Source: JBGVSA01 sp041807905
GTDB lineage: Bacteria; Pseudomonadota; Gammaproteobacteria; Burkholderiales; Rhodocyclaceae
Length of the DNA: 21,818 nt
Assembly (NCBI RefSeq): GCF_041807905.1
Contig: NZ_JBGVSA010000042.1
Span: 1-21,818, forward strand
Reading direction: 5' to 3'
Shown: one piece after another, positions 16,231-21,818 of the stretch
Layout of the letters: each line of letters begins with the position of its first letter
How positions within the stretch are numbered: the stretch's first letter is position 1
Notes under the pieces: generated by a model
The model's database searches: none
Told to the model about the DNA's origin: nothing
What the model saw: the letters and a program-made list of their open reading frames with translations, nothing else
Position numbers and translations under genes: made by a program

Positions 16231-19200
16231 ATGGACGTTGCTCGCACGACAGCGCATTCGTCGCCGGAAGTCGTCGCCCCGCGGCTGCTCCGGACCTTTG
16301 TCATCGGGCTCGTGGCATGCGTCGTTGCCGTATTCGGCGCGTACCTCTGGCTGCTCACTTCATCGGTGGTGCAGTCGCAGATCGCGCAGCGCATGGCCGA
16401 CGTCAGCCGCGTGCTGGACATCGGCAGGCGTGTATACGAGTACGCCGACAAGGTTGCCGCCTACGCCGCCGCTGACACGTCCACGCCGTTGGCGGCGCCA
16501 CCGCACGGCGGCGCCGGTCCCCGGCTGGACGTGCCTCAGTCCGTCACGACACATCGTTTCGTCTATCTGATGCCATCGGGCGCGTCGGTCACGCCCGCCC
16601 AGCTCATGCTCGGCTGGCGTATCGCGGGCCTGGATGCGATCGTCTGGCCGCAGCGGCCGGCCATCCTGACGACCATCTACATGAACAACGATCGCTCTTT
16701 TGCGGTCGTCATTCCGGGCGCGGACGGCTCGGCGCCGGCGCTGAGCTTCGAAGCGGTCCGCGCGCTCTACGACGATGTCGTCGAGACGATCAAGAACACG
16801 CCGCCGCAGCAAGGGCTCTCATTCACGCGGCCGCGGGCGGGCGAGGCGAACAGCGACATCTGGTACGTACCCCGGGCGGTGCTGGGCGAGGCTACGGCAG
16901 GCCTGGTGATCGTCGCCGTTTCGAGCCGGCAGATATGGGCCGAGGCAAGAATGCCGCCGGAGCGAATCGACTACTTCTCGGTCTATGCCGCCGATGGTCG
17001 GCCGATGGTGGTTGGGCAGGCGGTGCAGGGGCTCAAACCCCGGTTCGACGACCCGGAGCGGGCGACCGCTTATCGCTTCGAGCGAGGCATGCTCGTCATC
17101 AGTCACCGCACGGAGACGAACGCCTTCAACGTCGTGGTGGCGATCCCGCTCGCCGAGTTGCTCGCACCGTACGCGTGGCGGATTTCGCTGTCGATACTGG
17201 CAATGATGTGCGCGCTGGCCAGCATCTTCTGGCTCCGCCGTCGCATGACGCGCGACGTGCTCCTGCCCTCGGCCATGCGCGTGCGCCAGTTGCAGGACAG
17301 CGAAGAATTCGTCAAAGAGATGGTGCGCGCCGCACCTGCCGGGCTGGCCGTATTCCGCAGCGCCGACATGGCCGCCATCCTCACGAATGCCCGCGCCCAG
17401 AGCATCCTCGATCGTCCGGTCGCCGACGTCCCGGGCTCGCCGCTTCTGCGCGAGATGCTTACCCGTTGCGACGGCAAACCGTTCCCCCAGGAGTTGCGCA
17501 TCACGCTGCCGCAGGGCGAAACCTGCGACCTGCTCATCAACGCCACGACCACCCGTTACCGTGGGGCGGAGGCCCTGTTGCTGGCGTTCACCGACATCAC
17601 GCAGAAAAAGAAAGCCGAGGCGGCCATGGCGGCGGCTTCGGCTGCCGCGGACGAGGCGCGCAAGGTGGCCGAACACGCCCGCCAGGCGGCGGACCTCGCA
17701 AACGCGGCCAAGTCGAGCTTCCTGTCGACCGTGACGCATGAGATCCGCACGCCACTGCACGGCATGCTCGGCACGCTGGAACTGATGTCCCGCCATGAAT
17801 TGCCCGCCGCTCAGGCAAAGAGACTGGCGGGCGCACAGATGTCGGCCCGCGCCTTGTTTGCCGTCGTCAATGACGTGCTCGACTTTTCGCGCATCGAGGC
17901 GGGCGAACTCGCGCTCGACCTCGCACCGTTCGATCCGGTCGAACTGGTTGAAGACGTGGTCGGCAGCTACGCGTCGCTCGCGCACAAAAAGGGCATCGCG
18001 CTGCAATCCAGCCTGCAGGCCGATCTCGATGTCCGGCTGGTGGGGGATGCCACGCGCATACGGCAGATCGTCGGCAATCTCGTCGGCAACGCCATCAAGT
18101 TCACGCCGGCGGGCCGCGTCTTCGTACGGCTGGGCATCGTGCTCTATGAGGCGGATGAAGGCGGTCGTCAGCGCGCCGCACTCGAAATCCAGGTGGCCGA
18201 TTCCGGCGTCGGCATCGCGCCGGAGGACCAGGCACGCATCTTCAACGCTTTCGAGCAGGTGCCCACGCGCGACGGCGTGGGGCAGGGCACCGGGCTGGGG
18301 CTCGCCATCTGCAAGCGGCTGGCGGCCCTCATGGACGGCGAGCTCTATGTCGCCAGCACGCCGGGATTGGGCAGCAGCTTTACGCTAGGGGTCGAATTGC
18401 CGGTCGACGCGCAGGCCAGACCGCAGGACACCCTCGCCGGCGTCGTGCTCGTGCTGCGCGCCAGCGTGGCGGACGTGGCGCGCAACCTCGAATCGATGCT
18501 GGCAGCGCGGGGCGCGCTGGTGGCGAGGGAAGGCGACCCGTTGCCGCCGGGCGTCCTGGCCGACGCGTGCGTGTTGTTGATCAGCGACGACGACGAGGCC
18601 CGCCCCGCCGATCACGCATACCGTGCGGTCGTCCAGTTGAGCGGCGCGCCCTTGTTTGCCGATCCGCCGCCGCGTCACTTCGAGGCCGACCCGCACAGCC
18701 ATGCGTCCATCATCGACGCGATCCTGCGCGCCTTGGGCAAAGCCGGGGCAACAAAGGCGGTGGCGGTCGATGAAGCCGGTGCGCTCGGGCTCGATGTCGT
18801 GGTGGTGGATGACGTGGCGGTCAATCGTGAGTTGCTGGCCGAACAACTCGACTACCTCGGCTGCACGGCGATCCTGTTCAAGGACGGTGAATCGCTCCTG
18901 CAGCAACAGGGCAACATCGCGTGGGACCTCGCCATCATCGACGTCAATCTGCCCGGCATCGACGGATACCGACTCGCCCGCGCGTTGCGCGAGCGTGGCG
19001 CCGAACAACCGATTCTCGCGCTGTCGGCGACCGCCGTTGCCACCGAGGCCAGGCGCGCCGCGGACGCGGGCATGCAAGGCTACCTCGTCAAACCGCTCAG
19101 CCTCGGACAACTACGCGCCGCGCTTGCCGGCTGGCAGCGTGCATCGCCACGGCCGCGCTTCGACAAGCCGCTCCCCGATCCAGCCAGTTGGCGCAGCGTG

Positions 19201-19446
19201 TTCTTCGAATCCGCCGCCGTCGATTGGCGCGCGCTGCTCACCGCTTATGGCGCAGGCGATCTTCGCCGTGTCGCCGACCTGAGCCATCGCCTCAAGGGCG
19301 GCTTCGGCGTCGTGTCGATGCCCGAACAGTCGGCCACCTTCGACGAGATCGAACGCGCCGCGCAGGATGAAGATGCCGCGCGCCTTCACAGCCTGATCAC
19401 CCGGCAGCGCCAGGCCCTGTCAAGAATGCTGGAGTCGCAACCATGA
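16231..19446 (+). CDS. Tripartite hybrid sensor histidine kinase (HK-REC-Hpt)
   Basis: The 1071-residue protein has a membrane segment at about 22-44, a periplasmic sensor region (about 45-315) of no recognised family, a second membrane segment at about 317-335, a PAS-like domain (about 355-460) and an alanine-rich coiled linker. The kinase core follows: HisKA with H503 in THEIRTPLHG, N box NLVGNAIKF near 620, G boxes DSGVGI (657) and GTGLGL (686). An alpha/beta stretch (about 735-835) lacks receiver residues and sits where RcsC carries its ABL domain. A true receiver (about 853-970; D860, D861, phosphorylated D904, K954) and an Hpt domain with H1019 (LSHRLKGG) close the protein. Phosphate should pass H503, D904, H1019, then a response regulator. 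AAGGGAG four bases upstream fixes the start. The end overlaps the next gene as ATGA, making the RcsB-like protein the obvious partner. BvgS/EvgS-like proteins share this layout but have periplasmic VFT domains not seen here. Confidence 0.93.
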   Translation: MDVARTTAHSSPEVVAPRLLRTFVIGLVACVVAVFGAYLWLLTSSVVQSQIAQRMADVSRVLDIGRRVYEYADKVAAYAAADTSTPLAAPPHGGAGPRLDVPQSVTTHRFVYLMPSGASVTPAQLMLGWRIAGLDAIVWPQRPAILTTIYMNNDRSFAVVIPGADGSAPALSFEAVRALYDDVVETIKNTPPQQGLSFTRPRAGEANSDIWYVPRAVLGEATAGLVIVAVSSRQIWAEARMPPERIDYFSVYAADGRPMVVGQAVQGLKPRFDDPERATAYRFERGMLVISHRTETNAFNVVVAIPLAELLAPYAWRISLSILAMMCALASIFWLRRRMTRDVLLPSAMRVRQLQDSEEFVKEMVRAAPAGLAVFRSADMAAILTNARAQSILDRPVADVPGSPLLREMLTRCDGKPFPQELRITLPQGETCDLLINATTTRYRGAEALLLAFTDITQKKKAEAAMAAASAAADEARKVAEHARQAADLANAAKSSFLSTVTHEIRTPLHGMLGTLELMSRHELPAAQAKRLAGAQMSARALFAVVNDVLDFSRIEAGELALDLAPFDPVELVEDVVGSYASLAHKKGIALQSSLQADLDVRLVGDATRIRQIVGNLVGNAIKFTPAGRVFVRLGIVLYEADEGGRQRAALEIQVADSGVGIAPEDQARIFNAFEQVPTRDGVGQGTGLGLAICKRLAALMDGELYVASTPGLGSSFTLGVELPVDAQARPQDTLAGVVLVLRASVADVARNLESMLAARGALVAREGDPLPPGVLADACVLLISDDDEARPADHAYRAVVQLSGAPLFADPPPRHFEADPHSHASIIDAILRALGKAGATKAVAVDEAGALGLDVVVVDDVAVNRELLAEQLDYLGCTAILFKDGESLLQQQGNIAWDLAIIDVNLPGIDGYRLARALRERGAEQPILALSATAVATEARRAADAGMQGYLVKPLSLGQLRAALAGWQRASPRPRFDKPLPDPASWRSVFFESAAVDWRALLTAYGAGDLRRVADLSHRLKGGFGVVSMPEQSATFDEIERAAQDEDAARLHSLITRQRQALSRMLESQP

Positions 19447-20075
19447 TCCGCATCGTCATCGCCGACGATCACCCCATCATCCTGTCGGGGCTCGTCGCCG
19501 TGCTGTCGCAAGAGATGGGCATCGAAGTCTGCGGTCAGGCCGGCAGCGTGCCGGGCCTGTTCGCGCTCATCGACCGGCACCGGCCGGATGTCATCGTCAC
19601 CGACTACCAGATGCCGCAGGACCAGGGCGCGGACGGTGCCGACCTGCTAAACGCGCTGGCCAGCCGATACCCCAACGTGCCGGTGGTGGTGCTCACGGTG
19701 CTTACCAATCCGCTGGTGTACCGGCTCATGCGCAAGCTCGGCGCGCGTGGCGTGCTGGTAAAAAGCGGCGACCATCGCGACGTCGCCCGCGCCATCCGTG
19801 CCGTGTCCGAGGGCAAGGAATTTCTCGGGCCAGACGTCGCAGACGCACTCCGCACCAACGCGGAGGCAGGCATCAACTACGGCAGTGGCCTGTCGCCGCG
19901 TGAAACCGAAGTCATACGCCTGTTCGCCAACGGATTCACCGTCAATGAGATAGCAGCCCAGCTCAATCGCAGCAAGCAGACCATCAGCCATCAGAAGCAC
20001 TCGGCAATGGGCAAGATCGGCGTGCACAACGACAAGGAACTCATTGAATACGCCATCAGAACTGGCCTGGCCTGA
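19443..20075 (+). CDS. RcsB-like response regulator
   Basis: The 210-residue protein has a receiver domain (D8, D9, phosphorylated D54 in VTDYQMP, T85, K107) and a LuxR-type DNA-binding domain (about 148-205). Several stretches resemble RcsB of enterobacteria more than the general NarL group: IADDHPIILSG, MPQDQGADGADLLNAL, and LSPRETEVIRLFANGF followed by EIAAQLNRSKQTISHQKHSA and MGKIGVHND. RcsB is the output of a multi-step phosphorelay that controls envelope and surface genes. The ATG overlaps the kinase stop codon (ATGA at 19443-19446), so the two are translated together. The next gene on the strand, 492 bp on, is a trimeric autotransporter adhesin, a plausible target. Orthology to RcsB is not claimed. 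Confidence 0.92.
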   Translation: MIRIVIADDHPIILSGLVAVLSQEMGIEVCGQAGSVPGLFALIDRHRPDVIVTDYQMPQDQGADGADLLNALASRYPNVPVVVLTVLTNPLVYRLMRKLGARGVLVKSGDHRDVARAIRAVSEGKEFLGPDVADALRTNAEAGINYGSGLSPRETEVIRLFANGFTVNEIAAQLNRSKQTISHQKHSAMGKIGVHNDKELIEYAIRTGLA

Positions 20076-20567
20076 TCTGCGCGTGTCTGCGAATCCGGTC
20101 AGGCGTTCTGTAGGAAAAGCCCCTTTCCTGCACATTTATCGTTAAACGCTTTCCTTTACCCGAGGCGCGTTCTCCCCGCGGCTCGCCCGCATTGCCCCGC
20201 AGGGACGATCAGATTCTCCAAAACGTCCTTCCCACCTGGGTTTTGGCGTCCCTTCAAGCGCTTTCGCATCACCCCGAAACAATCTGAAACAAGCCGCCGA
20301 AAACGCCGTTTTCCGCGCCCGATTTGTGTCCATCTGAAAATGATTACGTCATATTAATTGACTCACATCAAGTTGCCGGATTTTTGCAACAGTCCTTACC
20401 GGCGCTGCAGATAGCCCGCCGTCACGAATCATCCGCTCCGCAATAGTTTGACTTGAGCCGTCTCCATAACCTCACGCCCATTCGCTGCTGGCAATGGTGC
20501 TCAAGACAGGTTCGCCACCTCGCCCGCAACGCCGAGAGACAACCTGTACGAGTTGAGGAAACTGAAA
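20076..20567. promoter_or_regulatory. Long upstream region of the autotransporter gene
   Basis: This 492-bp stretch has no credible gene. It holds three inverted repeats: AGGAAA/TTTCCT (20112-20117 with 20124-20129), CCAAAAC/GTTTTGG (20218-20224 with 20240-20246) and GAAAAC/GTTTTC (20299-20304 with 20308-20313). None has a terminator-like T run. An A+T-rich island at about 20335-20372 contains TTGACT (20358), itself part of TTGA-CTCACA-TCAA. A second TTGACT is at 20448. Neither has a fitting -10 at normal spacing, which suits an activated or repressed promoter rather than a constitutive one. The assignment as a control region is inferred from position and composition. Confidence 0.5.
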
Positions 20568-21818
20568 ATGAACAAGTCATATCGCGTCATCTGGAACGAC
20601 GTCACCCAAACATGGATGGCGGTGTCGGAAATCGCAAAGGGCCGCGGCAAGCGCAGCGCTCGCAAGGTGGTGATGGTTGCCAGCACGTTGGCGGCGCTGA
20701 TTGGGGCGATGGGGGAGGCTGAGGCGTATTCCGCTGGCGTCGGGGCCAGCGATAACGGTCAAAACCAAAATACGGCGGTTGGTGATGCAGCTGTTGCTAG
20801 CGGTGTCTCTGGAAGTGTCGCGATCGGTGTATGGGCAACGGCCCAGGGACAAAATGCCACTGCTGTCGGCGAAAGGGCAAAGGCTGCGGCGGAAGGGGCT
20901 GTAGTCGTTGGCGCGGCCGGATCAACTGCGGCCGCATCGCCCTATTCAGTCAACATTGGGTACACAACCTTCCTAAGTGGAACCTCGCCAAATTCTGTAC
21001 TTATCGGCGCTAATGCCCTTGGCAATAACACTAGTGGTGGCGTTGGACTTGGGGCGTACACCTCTATCACGGGAACGAATGTCCTTGCCTTAGGGTATGG
21101 CAGTTCCGCGACCGTCTCTAACGCCGTGGCCCTTGGCGCAAACAGTATTGCAAATTCAACCAATTTGGCGACGGCCGGTTACAACCCAGGCACTGCTAGT
21201 CTGGTCGCCCCATCCGGCGCTGGCGGTGAAGTCTCGATCGGCAGCACGGGCGCCGAACGCCGCATCACCAACGTCGCCGCCGGTCTGTCCGGTTCCGACG
21301 CGGTCAACGTCAGCCAACTGCAATCGCTCGCAGGGGTCGTCAACCAAGGCTGGAACGTGCAAGCCAACAGCGGCACGGCCGACAAAATCGCCATGGGCGA
21401 GACGGTCAGCTTCATGAATGGGACCAACACATCCGTGGCCTACAACGCTGGCACCAACCAGATGACGGTGAGCGTGGTCGACAACCCGACCTTTGCCGGC
21501 ATGGTCACCGCCAATGGTGGTCTGACGGTGGGCGCGGGCCAGACTGTCAATATGGGTGGCAACCAGGTGCATAACGTGGCGGCCGGTACGGCCAACACCG
21601 ACGCGGTGAACCTCAGCCAGCTCAATAGCGCCACGACGCATTACTACAGCGTCAAGAGCACCAACACGTCAGCGGGCAGCAACTACAACAACGACGGCGC
21701 CACGGGCACCAACGCACTGGCCGCTGGCGTAGGGGCTTCGGCCGCCGGCGTTAACTCGTCCGCCATTGGCATGGGGGCCGTCGCTTCCAGCGACAACACG
21801 ATTGCGCAAGGTCTTTCG
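20568..21818 (+). CDS. Trimeric autotransporter adhesin (YadA-like), 5' part
   Basis: The frame runs open from ATG 20568 to the window end (417 codons, no stop); the stalk and membrane anchor lie beyond. It starts with an ESPR-type extended signal peptide (MNKSYRVIWNDVTQTWMAVS, residues 1-20, then a basic stretch), a hydrophobic core and likely cleavage after AEA at residue 53. Head-type repeats follow (AVGDAAVASGVSGSVAIG, ATAVGERAKAAAEGAVVVG, VLALGYGSSATVSNAVALG). Two YadA neck motifs are seen: RRITNVAAGLSGSDAVNVSQ (from about 231) and HNVAAGTANTDAVNLSQLN (about 335). Further head-like repeats begin near the end (NSSAIGMGAVAS). GAGGAA seven bases upstream fixes the start. Such proteins form trimers on the outer membrane (type Vc secretion) and bind host or surface targets. 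Codon use in the first 220 codons is more A+T-rich than later. Confidence 0.93.
   Translation, partial: MNKSYRVIWNDVTQTWMAVSEIAKGRGKRSARKVVMVASTLAALIGAMGEAEAYSAGVGASDNGQNQNTAVGDAAVASGVSGSVAIGVWATAQGQNATAVGERAKAAAEGAVVVGAAGSTAAASPYSVNIGYTTFLSGTSPNSVLIGANALGNNTSGGVGLGAYTSITGTNVLALGYGSSATVSNAVALGANSIANSTNLATAGYNPGTASLVAPSGAGGEVSIGSTGAERRITNVAAGLSGSDAVNVSQLQSLAGVVNQGWNVQANSGTADKIAMGETVSFMNGTNTSVAYNAGTNQMTVSVVDNPTFAGMVTANGGLTVGAGQTVNMGGNQVHNVAAGTANTDAVNLSQLNSATTHYYSVKSTNTSAGSNYNNDGATGTNALAAGVGASAAGVNSSAIGMGAVASSDNTIAQGLS

Noticed and set aside
16819..18006. 395-codon minus-strand frame inside the hybrid kinase
   Set aside because: It is antisense to the PAS and kinase domains, with shadow-like composition.

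Overview
The window is GC-rich chromosomal DNA from a Gram-negative bacterium, most likely a beta-proteobacterium of the Burkholderiaceae. This rests on the codon use, a trimeric autotransporter with an ESPR-type extended signal peptide, a TRAP uptake operon, and the style of the phosphorelay and lipoprotein genes. The genus cannot be fixed from sequence alone. No rRNA, tRNA, CRISPR array, insertion sequence or prophage gene was seen.

Layout. (1) 1-4002 (+): the 3' part of a very large type I-secreted adhesin, with five 255-bp Ig-like repeats, an FG-GAP/VCBS propeller-like region and a C-terminal secretion domain. A rho-independent terminator follows. (2) 4518-9941 (-): a five-gene catabolic operon, read dctP, dctQ, dctM, a PL22 oligogalacturonate-lyase-family gene, then a D-mannonate dehydratase gene. 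It joins TRAP uptake of an acidic sugar to cytoplasmic uronate breakdown. (3) 10364-12029 (+): a divergent LacI-family regulator and a DJ-1/PfpI-family protein. Two similar 14-bp palindromes lie next to the likely -10 elements of the two divergent promoters and are good operator candidates. (4) 12078-13519 (-): an MFS transporter preceded by a small ORF that overlaps it by a GTGA junction. (5) 14055-14942 (+): a lipoprotein with a long serine-rich tether, followed by a strong terminator. (6) 15061-20075: a signalling locus made of a NarL/LuxR-type response regulator (-), a divergent tripartite hybrid histidine kinase (+) and an RcsB-like response regulator (+). The last two are joined by an ATGA overlap. 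(7) 20568 to the end (+): the 5' part of a YadA-like trimeric autotransporter adhesin.

How it may work together. The catabolic block looks self-contained: the regulator probably represses itself and the operon, and the inducer is probably a uronate or a breakdown product of one. The signalling block lies beside a trimeric adhesin gene, with the giant adhesin about 11 kb away. A role in controlling surface attachment is a reasonable inference but is not shown by the sequence. The most unusual items are the one-protein Rcs-like relay with a divergent third regulator, the paired operators, the propeller-bearing tip of the giant adhesin, and the codon-use change inside the autotransporter gene.
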